A stretch of DNA of 64,000 nucleotides from Streptomyces sp. NBC_00536 (GCF_036346295.1 NZ_CP107819.1:2232001-2296000), one strand, 5' to 3'; numbered from the stretch's first letter, positions 52,543 to 63,367 are shown. Numbers and translations: made by a program. Notes: generated by a model not told the origin, from the sequence alone.

Positions 52543-53322
52543 GTGCCCGTCCTCCCTGGAGCCGAGCCGTTCCGCCACGAGGGCGGAGAGGTCGGTGTCC
52601 TTCTCTGCCACGGCTTCACCGGTTCCCCGCAGTCGATGCGCCCCTGGGCCGACTATCTGGCCGAGCGCGGGCTGACGGTGTCGCTGCCGCTGCTCCCCGG
52701 GCACGGGACGCGGTGGCAGGACATGCAGCTCACCGGCTGGCAGGACTGGTACGCCGAGGTCGACCGGGCGCTGCGGGAGCTGCTGGAGCGGTGCGAACAG
52801 GTCTTCGTGTTCGGGCTGTCGATGGGCGGTGCGCTCACGCTGCGCCTCGCCGCCAAGCACGGGGACGCGATCAGCGGTGTGGTCCTCGTCAACCCGGCCA
52901 ACAAGGTGCACGACCCGCTGGCCTTCGCCCTGCCCGTCGCCCGGCACTTCATCCGCTCCACCCCGGGCATCGCCAGCGACATCGCCAAGGGCGGCTCGGC
53001 GGAGGTCGGGTACGACCGGGTCCCGACCCGGGCCGCGCACTCGCTGCGCCAGTTCCTGCGGATCGTGGACACCGAGCTGCCCCAGGTGACCCAGCCGCTG
53101 CTGCTCCTGCACAGCCCGCAGGACCACGTCGTCCCGCCCGTGGACTCGGCGCGGGTGCTCGCCCGGGTGTCGTCCACCGATGTCACCGAGACCCTGCTGG
53201 AACAGAGCTACCACGTCGCGACGTTGGACCATGACGCGGAGCGGATCTTCGCGGACAGCTATGCGTTCATCGGGCGGCTCGCGGAGAGCATCGGCAGGGA
53301 GGGGGCGGCCAGCGGTGGCTGA
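52543..53322 (+). CDS. Alpha/beta hydrolase, carboxylesterase/monoacylglycerol lipase type
   Basis: The 259-aa protein has the oxyanion motif LLCHGFTGSP, nucleophile Ser93 in GLSMGG, acid Asp194 in SPQDHVVPP and His224 in QSYHVATLDHD. It resembles thermostable Est30-like carboxylesterases and monoacylglycerol lipases. The GTG at 53543 minus 1000 (i.e. 52543) follows AAGGAG at a good distance. It is divergent from the acyltransferase gene and overlaps the next gene, so a lipid-turnover role is a fair inference. Confidence 0.9.
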   Translation: MPVLPGAEPFRHEGGEVGVLLCHGFTGSPQSMRPWADYLAERGLTVSLPLLPGHGTRWQDMQLTGWQDWYAEVDRALRELLERCEQVFVFGLSMGGALTLRLAAKHGDAISGVVLVNPANKVHDPLAFALPVARHFIRSTPGIASDIAKGGSAEVGYDRVPTRAAHSLRQFLRIVDTELPQVTQPLLLLHSPQDHVVPPVDSARVLARVSSTDVTETLLEQSYHVATLDHDAERIFADSYAFIGRLAESIGREGAASGG

Positions 53323-53884
53323 GCACGAGGAGTCGTCAGGAGGCGTACCGCCGCTGGACGAGGAAGCGGCGTGGGCGGCGATCGTCGCCGGGTACGGGCA
53401 GGAGCCGGCGGACCCGCCGGGTGCGCGGCCCTTCAGACCCATCGAGAACCTGATGCTGCCGGAGGAGGACGTCCAGCCGGAGCCGGGCGTGCCGCCGGAG
53501 AAGGCGGGGCCGGCCGGGCCGCCGGTCCTGGGCAGCTCGGTGGTCTTCGCCCCGGGCGTCGGCGTCGGCCCGCGCGACCACGCGCCGGCGGACCCGTCTT
53601 CGGACCCCGCCAACTCCGGGGACTCCTCGGACGAAGGACACTTCGTCCCGCCGGAGCCCCCGCCGCTCCCCTCCGGCGACGTCACGTCGCGCTTCGCCTG
53701 GCTGGCGGTGGTGGGCGGGCCGCTGCTGCTGCTGGTGGCGGTGCTGCTCCAGTGGGAGATGACCTGGTGGCTGACGACGCTGGGCATCGGCGGCTTCCTG
53801 GGCGGGTTCGCGACGCTGGTGGCCCGTATGACGCGTGGCGACGACGACGAAGACGACCACCCGGGCCGCGGCGCGGTCGTCTGA
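53315..53884 (+). CDS. Hypothetical two-TM membrane protein with Pro/Glu-rich N-terminal region
   Basis: The 189-aa protein starts at a GTG inside the end of the hydrolase gene, with a GGGAGGGGG site. Residues 1-120 are acidic and Pro-rich (LMLPEEDVQPEPGVPP, HFVPPEPPPLP). Two membrane segments follow (about 130-150 and 153-172), then a charged tail (RGDDDEDDH). This looks like a Streptomyces-wide family of unknown function. Coupling to the hydrolase suggests the two act together at the membrane. Confidence 0.8.
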   Translation: MAEHEESSGGVPPLDEEAAWAAIVAGYGQEPADPPGARPFRPIENLMLPEEDVQPEPGVPPEKAGPAGPPVLGSSVVFAPGVGVGPRDHAPADPSSDPANSGDSSDEGHFVPPEPPPLPSGDVTSRFAWLAVVGGPLLLLVAVLLQWEMTWWLTTLGIGGFLGGFATLVARMTRGDDDEDDHPGRGAVV

Positions 53885-53900
53885 CCCGCCCCCTTTAGCC

Positions 53901-54189
53901 CCCGGCGGCCCCTCAAACGCCGGGCGGGCTGAACCGGCCCGGCCCCCGGGCCGCAGCCCGGCCATCTCCTCCTGACCTCCGGCCCGGCCCCCTTCGCCTG
54001 ACCCGGGCCGCGGCGCGGTCGTCCGCCCCCGCCCCCTTCGCCTCCGGCGGGCCCTCAAACGCCGGGCGGGCTGGAAGCCGCCGCGGCCCCGTCGGCGCCC
54101 GGACCTCCGGCACCCCGGCCCTGCCCCGGCGCCCGCTCAAGCGCCGCGCGGCTCGACCCTCCGGGGGCGCCTCAAACGCCGGCGAGGCT
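53901..54189. repeat. Three inverted-orientation copies of the GC-rich intergenic repeat
   Basis: Copies containing CTCAAACGCCGGGCGGGCT, or a variant, lie at 53901-53931, 54040-54074 and 54157-54189 (the last with CGCCGGCGAGGCT). They are the inverse of the units at 54251-54551 and of the same family as 20470-20712. No gene is present; GC-rich open frames here are artefacts. Confidence 0.75.
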
Positions 54190-54226
54190 AAATCGGCCCC
54201 CACCGGCCCACCCGTACCACCCAAGG

Positions 54227-54568
54227 CCAGCCCCTCCAGGGGGCACTCCCAGCCCGCCCGGCGATTGAGGGCCCGCCGGAGGCACCACCGGCCCGCGGGC
54301 GCACCCCTCGCACCGGCCCCAGGGCCAGCCCCGCCGAGAGGCGCACTCTGCCCGCAGGGCCAGCCCCCTCCAGGGGGCACTCCCAGCCCGCCCGGCGATT
54401 GAGGGCCCGCCGGAGGCACCACCGGCCCGCGGCCGCACCCCTCGCACCGGCCCCAGGGCCAGCCCCGCCGAGAGGCGCACTCTGCCCGCAGGGCCAGCCC
54501 CCGCCAGGGGGCACTTCCAGCCCGCCCGGCGTTTGAGGGCCCGCCGGAGGCGCCACCGGCCCGCGGAC
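54227..54568. repeat. Tandem repeat of about 133 bp, 2.5 copies
   Basis: Units at 54227-54359, 54360-54493 and 54494-54568 (partial) share CCAGGGGGCACT, the 33-bp repeat core with GGCGATTGAGGGCCCGCC, CACCCCTCGCACCGGCC and CGAGAGGCGCACTCTGCC. The first two differ at only a couple of positions. The block fills the gap between convergent genes and carries no believable coding sequence. Confidence 0.88.
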
Positions 54569-54625
54569 GGACACGGCACCCCGGCTATCCCGGCTACCCC
54601 GGCCCGGCACCGTCAAGCCCGGCCC

Positions 54626-55378
54626 CTACGGGAGCGGAAGGCGGAGGGCGGCCAGGACCGGGTAGTGGTCGGTCGCCGCGCGGAGGTCGGCCGCGGAGAC
54701 CCCCGGAAGTCCCACGGGGACCCCGCAGGCCAGCACCTCCACCCCCCGAGAAGCGAACACGGCATCGATCCGCTGCGCGGGATCCGTGTGTTCCGAGGTG
54801 TGCTCGGCCCCCCACGGCGCCACCGCCCAGCCGTCCTGCAGCTCGGCCGCAAGCCGCCGGAACGCGGGCCCCTCGGGCCGTTCGTTGATGTCACCGGCGG
54901 CCACCACGTACGGGACGTCCATCCCGGCCAGCCGTTCCAGCAGCATGCCCGCCTGCTCGTACCGCTCCGCCGCCCGCAGCGACAGGTGCGCGCTGAGCAC
55001 CCCGAGCCGGACCCCGCCGATCCGGACCACCGCCGTCGCGAAGCCCCGCCGGTGCTCCCCGGGGGTCAGCGGCAGCAGCACGTCCTCGGTGCGTTCCACG
55101 AAGGCCCGCAGCGAGCACAGCAGCAGCGGCCCGGCGGCCGTCGCACCGCCGCTCAGCACCACGAGGTCCGTCTTCGACGCGAGCCGCGCCGCGTGTTTGC
55201 GCCAGCGGAAGAACCGCGGGGCTTCCTGGATGAACACCAGGTCGGGGGCGCAGGCCCGGATGACCCGGACCAGGGCTTCCTCGTCGTCGCGCAGGGAGCG
55301 CACGTTGTAGCTCAGCACCCGGATCACGGCGGAACCATCGGGCTCGGTGAGCGAGGGCGGCAGCGGTGGCAGGTCCAT
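54626..55378 (-). CDS. Endonuclease/exonuclease/phosphatase (EEP) family protein
   Basis: The 250-aa protein shows the EEP core: VLSYNVRSLRDD (metal Asn), FIQEAPRFFRW (catalytic Glu), LSAHLSL, AAGDINERPEGPAF (Asp/Asn) and ATDHYPVLAAL (Asp-His). Substrates in this superfamily range from DNA to phospholipids and cannot be told from sequence. There is no signal peptide. I chose the ATG at 55378; a TTG three codons upstream is possible. Confidence 0.87.
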   Translation of the reverse strand: MDLPPLPPSLTEPDGSAVIRVLSYNVRSLRDDEEALVRVIRACAPDLVFIQEAPRFFRWRKHAARLASKTDLVVLSGGATAAGPLLLCSLRAFVERTEDVLLPLTPGEHRRGFATAVVRIGGVRLGVLSAHLSLRAAERYEQAGMLLERLAGMDVPYVVAAGDINERPEGPAFRRLAAELQDGWAVAPWGAEHTSEHTDPAQRIDAVFASRGVEVLACGVPVGLPGVSAADLRAATDHYPVLAALRLPLP

Positions 55379-55450
55379 ACGGGCCAACCTACGCAGCCGC
55401 CCGCCGCTCCCCCAAGGGGCGCGACGGGCAGGGTGCGAGAGGGCGCGGAC

Positions 55451-56392
55451 TCAGCCCTGGCGGGCCAGGTCGGCCGCGCCGACGAGCCCGGCCTTGCCGC
55501 CGAGCTGCGCGGCGAGGACCTGCGCGTGCGGCCGCCACGCGCCGCCGATCAGCCAGCGCTTGAAGGACTTGCGGATCGGGTCGAGGACGAGGTCGCCCTC
55601 GTCGGAGACCCCGCCGCCGACGATGAACGCCGACGGGTCGAAGAGCGAGGCCAGGTCGGCCAGGCCCGCACCGGCCCAGCGGGCCAGTTCGCGGAAGGAG
55701 TCGATGGCCACCAGGTCGCCCGCGCGCGCGGCCTCGCTGATGTGCTTGCCCTCGATGCCCTCGGGGGTGCCGTCGCCGAGCGCGAGCAGGGTCACCGCGT
55801 TCTCGGGGGTGGCGTTGGCCCGCTGCCGGGCGTACCGGACGAGCGCGCGCCCGGAGGCGTACTGCTCCCAGCAGCCCTGGCTGCCGCAGCCGCACAGCAG
55901 GCCGTCGGGGACGACCCGGATGTGCCCGAATTCGGCGGCGACGCCGAAGCGTCCGCGGCGCAGCTTGTTGCCGATGATGATGCCGCCGCCGAGGCCCGTG
56001 CCGAGGGTGATGCAGATGACGTCGTCGTGGCCCTGGCCGGCGCCGAAGCGGTATTCGCCCCAGGCCGCGCAGTTGGCGTCGTTCTCGACGACGACCGGCA
56101 GCCCGATGCGCTGCTCGACCTTGTCCTTGAGCGGTTCGTGCCGCCAGTCGATGTTGGGCGCGAAGAGCACGGTCGCGCGCTTGTCGTCGACGTATCCGGC
56201 GGCGCCGATGCCGACGGCCTCGATGGTGTGGCTGCTGCCGACTTCGGACACTGCGGCGCAGATCGCGTCGGTCACGCCGTCCGCGGTCGGCGGGGTGGGC
56301 ACCTTGTACGTCTCAAGGATGGTGCCCTCTTCGTCGACCACGCCGGCCGCGATCTTCGTGCCGCCGATGTCGACGCCGATGGTGAGTCCCAT
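55451..56392 (-). CDS. glkA: ROK-family glucokinase
   Basis: Phosphorylates glucose and, in S. coelicolor, is needed for carbon catabolite repression. The 313-aa protein has the phosphate motif DIGGTKIAAGVVD, VENDANCAAWGEYRFGAG, TLGTGLGGGII, the glucose-binding EFGHIRV and the ROK zinc motif CGCGSQGCWEQYASG. The size and clade are those of GlkA. It is preceded by a DUF5304-like gene on the same strand and followed by the EEP gene 72 bp downstream. Confidence 0.95.
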   Translation of the reverse strand: MGLTIGVDIGGTKIAAGVVDEEGTILETYKVPTPPTADGVTDAICAAVSEVGSSHTIEAVGIGAAGYVDDKRATVLFAPNIDWRHEPLKDKVEQRIGLPVVVENDANCAAWGEYRFGAGQGHDDVICITLGTGLGGGIIIGNKLRRGRFGVAAEFGHIRVVPDGLLCGCGSQGCWEQYASGRALVRYARQRANATPENAVTLLALGDGTPEGIEGKHISEAARAGDLVAIDSFRELARWAGAGLADLASLFDPSAFIVGGGVSDEGDLVLDPIRKSFKRWLIGGAWRPHAQVLAAQLGGKAGLVGAADLARQG

Positions 56393-56454
56393 TAGTCCCT
56401 CGGTTTCCGGTCAAACCCCGCCGGGGCCCACGGTACCCGAGCACTGGACGGGAT

Positions 56455-56922
56455 TCAGTCGAGATCGATGCGCTCGGCGGACCCGGGTCCGTCCTGGTCG
56501 TCCTTGCCGTCGGCCCGGGGGCCGGGCGCGGGGTGCGTGCGGGGCGAGGGCTCGTCCCGGGTCCAGCGGCGCTCGTGGCCCTCGACGGCCGAGCGGTAGG
56601 CGGCGAGCAGTTCGGAGCCGGCGGCCGCGAGGTGGTCGAAGACCTCGGGGTTGCGCTCGATCACGGGCTTGACGGCGCTCTTGGCCTGGCTGACGAACTG
56701 CCGGGCGGCGCCCTGCGCGGCCATGCCCATCAAGGGGTTGTTGAGGCCCGCGACCTTGTCGGCGACGGCCTCGAAGAGCTTGAACAGTTCCTCGGCGGGG
56801 CTCCCGGTGGCGGAGCCGTCCCCGCCCTGCGCGCGGCGGCGTTCCCGCTCGGCGGCCAGGTCCTCGGCGCACGCCCTGGCCCAGGCGTCGTCGTCTGCGG
56901 GACGGTCGGTGGCCTCGCTCAT
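56455..56922 (-). CDS. Hypothetical DUF5304-like protein
   Basis: The 155-aa soluble protein opens DDDAWARACAEDLAAERERRR and has a central conserved helical part (LFKLFEAVADKVAGLNNPLMGMAAQGAARQF, then SAVKPVIERNPEVFDHLAAAGSEL) between low-complexity acidic ends. It corresponds to what I recall as the actinobacterial DUF5304 family next to glkA. The function is unknown. It lies 62 bp upstream of glkA and is probably co-transcribed. Confidence 0.75.
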   Translation of the reverse strand: MSEATDRPADDDAWARACAEDLAAERERRRAQGGDGSATGSPAEELFKLFEAVADKVAGLNNPLMGMAAQGAARQFVSQAKSAVKPVIERNPEVFDHLAAAGSELLAAYRSAVEGHERRWTRDEPSPRTHPAPGPRADGKDDQDGPGSAERIDLD

Positions 56923-56993
56923 GGCGGACTCTCCTGGACAGGCTGCGGGGCGGTGGGAACACCCTCGACGTTACCCGAACGGCGGCGCCTCGT

Positions 56994-58217
56994 TCAGGGG
57001 GTGAGCGGCCACTGGCCGGGGTCCGGGGTGAAGCGGATGCGCAGGGTCCCCTCGTGCAGCCCCGCGCCCGAGACGGTGCACCGGCGCAGCGCCGAGGGCA
57101 GCGAAACGATCCTGCGGAACGGGCCCGCCGTCAGCAGCAGCTCGTCCCCGCGCCGGACCAGATCCAGGTCCCCCTTGGTCGCACCGGGCAGCGGCACCGC
57201 CCAGACGAGGACCCCGTCCTCGGCCAGCCGGTCCTCGATCGCCCACGCCCGGCGCGGCCCGGAGGGTACGTCCGCCAGCTCACCCTGCGCGTCCAGCGCG
57301 GCCAGGTCCCGCGGGCCGCGCGGGTCCGCGCCCAGGTGGTCCAGGCCGGGCCGGGCGACATCGGGGTGGGCCCCGGCCCAGGTGGTGACGTACTTGTCCT
57401 GCTGCGCGGCCAGCCCGGCGAGCCAGGGGTCCGCGGCGTCGCGGGGGACGAGCCGGTTGGCCACGACCGACCCGACGGGCAGCTCGTGCAGGGCCAGGCC
57501 GAGCATCCCGAGCCGCAGCACGCCGTCGGCGCCCGGTCCCGGCTCGGCGACCATCCGTACGGAGGTGGTGTCCGCCTCCACCACGGCCTGCACCCCGGCC
57601 AGCTCCTCGTCCCAGCGCGCGGCGGCCTCGTACAGCCACTGCGCGGGCATCGGTACGCCCGCCAGCTGGGCCAGTACGGGCCGCAGCGCGCGGGCGGCCT
57701 GCCGCTGGGCGGGCAGCAGCCGGGCGAGGTAGCGGCGCAGCTGGGCCGGGAGCGCGAGGGTGGCGATGGCCTGGTGGACGGGCGGCATGTCGACGACGAC
57801 CAGGTCGAAGGCGCCGGCCCGGGCCGCCCCGGCCGCCCGGCGCAGGGCGCGCAGCAGGGCGAACTGTTCGGCGCCCGGGAGTTCGGTGAGTTCCTCGGCG
57901 CCCAGGGGCCGCGCGCCGAGCATCCCGAGGACGGTGGAGCCGCGCTCCTGGAGGGTGACCAGTTCGGCGCGGAACTCGTCCGCGGAGTCGATCCGGGCGG
58001 CCCACAGCCCGTCGGCCGCGACCGGTACGGCGGTGAGCCCGGGCGCCACCTCGGCGGCTTCGCCGAGGGCCGGGCCCAGGAGCGTGCCCAGCGGGTCGCC
58101 GGGATCGCCGGAGAGGACCAGCACCCGCCGCCCGCGCCGGGCCGCCGCGAGGGCGGTGGCGGCGGCGACGGTGGTCCGTCCCGCGCCGCCGGGGCCGGTG
58201 ATCAGCAAGGTGTGCAC
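56994..58217 (-). CDS. ArsA/GET3-like P-loop ATPase with Arg in Walker A
   Basis: The 407-aa protein begins LLITGPGGAGRTTVAAATALAAARRG, an ArsA/Get3-type deviant P-loop except that the Lys before Thr is Arg14. It has the SGDPGDPLGTLLG switch, FDLVVVDMPPVHQ (Walker B) and a C-terminal alpha-crystallin-like strand domain (TKGDLDLVRRGDELLLTAGPFRRIVSLP) seen in actinobacterial ArsA pairs. The start is GTG. Arsenic resistance genes are absent, so a metal role is unlikely; tail-anchored-protein or other client handling is a guess. Confidence 0.85.
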   Translation of the reverse strand: MHTLLITGPGGAGRTTVAAATALAAARRGRRVLVLSGDPGDPLGTLLGPALGEAAEVAPGLTAVPVAADGLWAARIDSADEFRAELVTLQERGSTVLGMLGARPLGAEELTELPGAEQFALLRALRRAAGAARAGAFDLVVVDMPPVHQAIATLALPAQLRRYLARLLPAQRQAARALRPVLAQLAGVPMPAQWLYEAAARWDEELAGVQAVVEADTTSVRMVAEPGPGADGVLRLGMLGLALHELPVGSVVANRLVPRDAADPWLAGLAAQQDKYVTTWAGAHPDVARPGLDHLGADPRGPRDLAALDAQGELADVPSGPRRAWAIEDRLAEDGVLVWAVPLPGATKGDLDLVRRGDELLLTAGPFRRIVSLPSALRRCTVSGAGLHEGTLRIRFTPDPGQWPLTP

Positions 58218-58324
58218 GTGCGACGGCTCCGGGTCGGGTACGACGGGTACGGCGGGGCGGGGTGAGCACGCACCCGGACCCGGCTGGCGAGTCCGTCAGG
58301 TGCGGTGGTCCGAAGGGGCCGGCC

Positions 58325-58771
58325 TCAGCCCTCGACGGCCTCGACGCGCTTCTTCAGGCCCGCCAGCGCGCGGTCGATGATGACCTTCTCGGCCTTGCGC
58401 TTGATCATGCCGAGCATCGGGATCTTGACGTCCACGGTCAGCTGGTAGGTGACCTCGGTGCGCTTGCCCCCGTCCAGCGGGGCCAGCCGGTAGGACCCGT
58501 CGAGCTGGCGCAGCATCTGCGACTTGTCCAGGGTCCAGCTGACCTCGTCCGCACCCTTCCAGGTGTAGTTGAGGGTGTGGTCGTCCTTGATCGCCCCGGC
58601 ATCGAGCAGCAGGCGCACCTTCTCGGCGCGGCCTTCGGCGTCGGAGGCCAGCACCTCGGCCTCCTTCACCTCGCCGGTCCACTCGGGGTAGCGTCCGAAG
58701 TCGGCGATCACGGCCATGACGTCAGCCGGCGCCGCTTCGATCGTGATGCTCGAGCTGGTGTGTTCCGCCAT
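58325..58771 (-). CDS. SRPBCC (polyketide cyclase/START-like) family protein
   Basis: The 148-aa helix-grip protein has SSITIEAAPADVMAVIADFGRYPEWTGEVKEAEVLASD, YTWKGADEVSWTLDKSQMLRQLDGSYRLAP and VTYQLTVDVKIPMLGMIKRKAEKVIIDRAL, the typical cyclase/dehydrase signature. It probably binds a hydrophobic ligand. It lies 107 bp upstream of the ArsA-like gene, a pairing common in Streptomyces. The enzyme function is unknown. Confidence 0.88.
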   Translation of the reverse strand: MAEHTSSSITIEAAPADVMAVIADFGRYPEWTGEVKEAEVLASDAEGRAEKVRLLLDAGAIKDDHTLNYTWKGADEVSWTLDKSQMLRQLDGSYRLAPLDGGKRTEVTYQLTVDVKIPMLGMIKRKAEKVIIDRALAGLKKRVEAVEG

Positions 58772-58877
58772 CGCGGTCGCTCCTCCGGGCTGGTGGCACC
58801 TCCCAGCGGCAGCTGGGGAAGTTCAGGAAGTGTCGCGGCCTGCGGCCGCCGCGTGAAGGCTACCGCGCGGGTGGACC

Positions 58878-59666
58878 TCACCACTCCAGGGCCCAGGGCC
58901 TTCCCGTCGAGGCGAAGTGCCCGACGTTCACGCACTCGGTGGCGCCGATCCGCATCCGGCGGGCCAGCGGCTGGTGGACGTGGCCGAACAGTGCGTACCG
59001 GGGGCGGGTCCGGCGGATGGCGGCGAGCAGGGCCGCGCTGCCGCGCTCGAAGCGGCGGGCCACGGTGTCGTAGCAGAGTTCGGGGACCTCGGGCGGGATG
59101 TGCGAGCACAGGACGTCGACCTCGCCGAGCGCCTCGATCTTGGCCGCGTACTCCTCCGGGTCCACCTCGTACGGGGTGCGCATCGGGGTGGGCAGGCCGC
59201 CGCCGACGAAGCCGAAGACCCGGCCGCCGATCTCCACGCGCTCGCCGTCGAGGACGGTGGTGCCGGGGCGGGCGTACTGGGGCCAGAGCGACGGGATGTC
59301 GACATTGCCGTAGGTGGCGTAGGTGGGCGTGGGGAACGCGGCGAACATCTCCTCGTACTGCCGGCGCACCGCGCCCTCGATGACCCGCTCGCGGTCCAGG
59401 CCCGCCCACAGCTCGCGGCCCAGCGCGCGGGCCTCGTCGAAGCGCCGCTCGGTGCGCAGGGCCACGATCCGGTCGGCGTTCTCGACGCCGAAGAGGTCCG
59501 GGAAGATGCCGCGCGAATGGTCGGCGTAGTCCAGGAAGAGGACCAGGTCGCCCAGGCAGATCAGGGCGTCCGCGCCCTCCCCGGCCCGGGCCAGCGCGTC
59601 GGTGTTCCCGTGCACGTCGCTGACCACGTGGACCCGCGTGCCGCTCTTGGTTCCTTTGCCACCCAT
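58878..59666 (-). CDS. Calcineurin-like metallophosphoesterase
   Basis: The 262-aa protein has the five metal-binding blocks: VVSDVHGN (Asp-His), CLGDLVLFLD (Gly-Asp), YATYGNVD (Gly-Asn instead of the usual GNH), LCSHIPP (His) and LFGHVHQP (GHxH). The family hydrolyses phosphomonoesters, diesters or cyclic nucleotides; the substrate here is unknown. It has no signal peptide. It is divergent from the acyl-CoA ligase gene. Confidence 0.88.
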   Translation of the reverse strand: MGGKGTKSGTRVHVVSDVHGNTDALARAGEGADALICLGDLVLFLDYADHSRGIFPDLFGVENADRIVALRTERRFDEARALGRELWAGLDRERVIEGAVRRQYEEMFAAFPTPTYATYGNVDIPSLWPQYARPGTTVLDGERVEIGGRVFGFVGGGLPTPMRTPYEVDPEEYAAKIEALGEVDVLCSHIPPEVPELCYDTVARRFERGSAALLAAIRRTRPRYALFGHVHQPLARRMRIGATECVNVGHFASTGRPWALEW

Positions 59667-59838
59667 GCCGTCACCCTAGGGGCGTACGGGAACGGGGCAT
59701 AGGCGGGGTGCGGAGGATCTCGTACAGCTGCCCGGACCTGCGGTTACTTCCGAGTCTCCAGCGGGGTCGACTACTGTCGGGCGGGTATGGCCGCGTCGTG
59801 TGACGCACGGAACATCTGGCCGGTTCCCCCTATCGGGA

Positions 59839-59855
59839 ACCCACTACTCGTGGGT
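59839..59855. promoter_or_regulatory. ACCCAC-N5-GTGGGT dyad upstream of the acyl-CoA ligase
   Basis: This small perfect dyad, reading ACCCACTACTCGTGGGT, lies about 52 bp before the TTG start. It is plausible as an operator of a fatty-acid regulator, but I cannot match it to a known consensus. Confidence 0.35.
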
Positions 59856-59906
59856 AACGTCCGGTCGGTCCACATGGTGGCGATGGCGCCCAGAGGAGCA
59901 GCAGTC

Positions 59907-61703
59907 TTGCGCGAGTTCAGCCTTCCGGCCCTGTACGAGGTCCCGTCGGACGGGAACCTGACGGATCTCATCCGCCGCAACGCAGCTCAGCATCCGGCCA
60001 CCGCCGTCATGGCACGCAAGGTCGGCGATGCCTGGCAGGACGTGACGGCCACCGAGTTCCTGGCCGAGGTCCGGGCCACGGCCAAGGGCCTCATCGCGGC
60101 CGGCGTCCGGCCCGGCGACCGGGTCGCCCTCATCTCGCGGACCCGCTACGAGTGGGTCCTGATCGACTTCGCGATCTGGAGCGCGGGCGCCGTCACCGTC
60201 CCCGTGTACGAGACCAGCTCGCCCGAGCAGATCCAGTGGATCCTCGGCGACTCCGGCGCCGCCGCCGTGATCGTGGAGAGCCCCGGGCACGGCGCGACCG
60301 TCGCCGCCCTGCGCGACCGGCTCCCGGAGCTGCGCGAGGTCTGGGAGATCGAGGCGGGCGCCCTGGAGACCCTGCGCGCCGCGGGCGCCTCGGTCACCGA
60401 CGCCGAGGTCGACGAGCGCAGCGGCCTCGCCAACGCCGACGACCCGGCCACCATCGTCTACACCTCGGGCACCACCGGCCGCCCCAAGGGCTGCGTGCTG
60501 ACCCACCGCAACTTCTTCGCCGAGTGCGGCAACGTGGTGGAGCGGCTCAGCCCGCTCTTCCGCACCGGCGAGTGCTCGGTCCTGCTCTTCCTCCCGGCGG
60601 CCCACGTGTTCGGCCGCCTGGTCGAGGTGGCGGCCGTACTGGCCCCCATCCGGCTGGGCTGCGTACCGGACATCAAGAACCTGACCGACGAGCTCCAGTC
60701 CTTCCGCCCCACCCTGATCCTCGGTGTGCCGCGGGTCTTCGAGAAGGTCTACAACTCGGCGCGCGCCAAGGCGCAGGCCGACGGCAAGGGCAAGATCTTC
60801 GACGCGGCCGCCGAGACGGCGATCGCCTACAGCCGCGCGCTGGACACCCCGGGCGGCCCGTCCTTCGGCCTCAAGCTGAAGCACAAGGTGTTCTCGAAGC
60901 TCGTCTACAGCAAGCTGCACACGGTCCTCGGCGGCCGCGGCGAGTACGCGATCTCCGGCGGCGCCCCGCTGGGCGAGCGGCTCGGCCACTTCTTCCGCGG
61001 GATCGGCTTCACCGTGCTGGAGGGCTACGGCCTGACCGAGTCGTGCGCGGCGACCGCCTTCAACCCGTGGGACCGCACGAAGATCGGTACGGTCGGCCAG
61101 CCGCTCCCGGGATCGGTCGTGCGCATCGCGGACGACGGCGAGGTGCTGCTGCACGGCGAGCACATCTTCAAGGAGTACTGGAAGAACGAGACGGCGACCG
61201 CCGAGGCGCTGGCCGACGGCTGGTTCCGTACGGGCGATGTCGGCACCCTCGACGAGGACGGCTACCTCACGATCACCGGGCGCAAGAAGGAACTCATCGT
61301 CACCGCGGGCGGCAAGAACGTCGCTCCCGCGGTGATCGAGGACCGGATCCGCGCCCACGCGCTGGTCGCCGAGTGCATGGTGGTCGGTGACGCGAGGCCG
61401 TTCGTGGCCGCGCTGGTGACCATCGACGAGGAGTTCCTCGGCCGGTGGGCGGCGGAGAACGGCAAGCCCGCGGGCTCGACGGCGGCTTCGCTGCGCGAGG
61501 ACGCGGACCTCAACGCCGCCGTCCAGCAGGCCGTGGACGACGGCAACGCGGCGGTTTCCAAGGCGGAATCGGTGCGGAAATTCCGCATTCTGCCCTCCCA
61601 GTTCACGGAGGAGTCGGGCCACCTGACGCCCTCGCTGAAGCTGAAGCGCAATGTGGTGGCGAAGGACTTCGCGGACGAGGTCGAGGCCCTCTACCGGGGC
61701 TGA
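59907..61703 (+). CDS. Long-chain fatty-acid CoA ligase (AMP-forming)
   Basis: Activates fatty acids to acyl-CoA via an acyl-adenylate. The 598-aa protein carries the phosphate loop YTSGTTGRPKG, the linker motif YGLTESCAATAFN, GWFRTGDVGTLDEDGYLTITGRKKE (A7/A8) and the C-terminal Lys in LKLKRNVV. I chose the TTG at 59907 (LREFSLPALYEVPSDG) because it has GAGGAG at the right distance and family members begin there; upstream in-frame codons at 59787 onward lack support. Confidence 0.94.
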   Translation: MREFSLPALYEVPSDGNLTDLIRRNAAQHPATAVMARKVGDAWQDVTATEFLAEVRATAKGLIAAGVRPGDRVALISRTRYEWVLIDFAIWSAGAVTVPVYETSSPEQIQWILGDSGAAAVIVESPGHGATVAALRDRLPELREVWEIEAGALETLRAAGASVTDAEVDERSGLANADDPATIVYTSGTTGRPKGCVLTHRNFFAECGNVVERLSPLFRTGECSVLLFLPAAHVFGRLVEVAAVLAPIRLGCVPDIKNLTDELQSFRPTLILGVPRVFEKVYNSARAKAQADGKGKIFDAAAETAIAYSRALDTPGGPSFGLKLKHKVFSKLVYSKLHTVLGGRGEYAISGGAPLGERLGHFFRGIGFTVLEGYGLTESCAATAFNPWDRTKIGTVGQPLPGSVVRIADDGEVLLHGEHIFKEYWKNETATAEALADGWFRTGDVGTLDEDGYLTITGRKKELIVTAGGKNVAPAVIEDRIRAHALVAECMVVGDARPFVAALVTIDEEFLGRWAAENGKPAGSTAASLREDADLNAAVQQAVDDGNAAVSKAESVRKFRILPSQFTEESGHLTPSLKLKRNVVAKDFADEVEALYRG

Positions 61704-61717
61704 GTGCCAAGAGGGGC

Positions 61718-63355
<1,638 letters not shown>

Positions 63356-63367
63356 CTATCGTCCACC

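Noticed and set aside
54172..54616. Open frames encoding repeated LALGPVRG/GGASGGPSIAGRAG segments
   Set aside because: They are only the translation of the 133-bp tandem repeat; neither ribosome sites nor a family support them.
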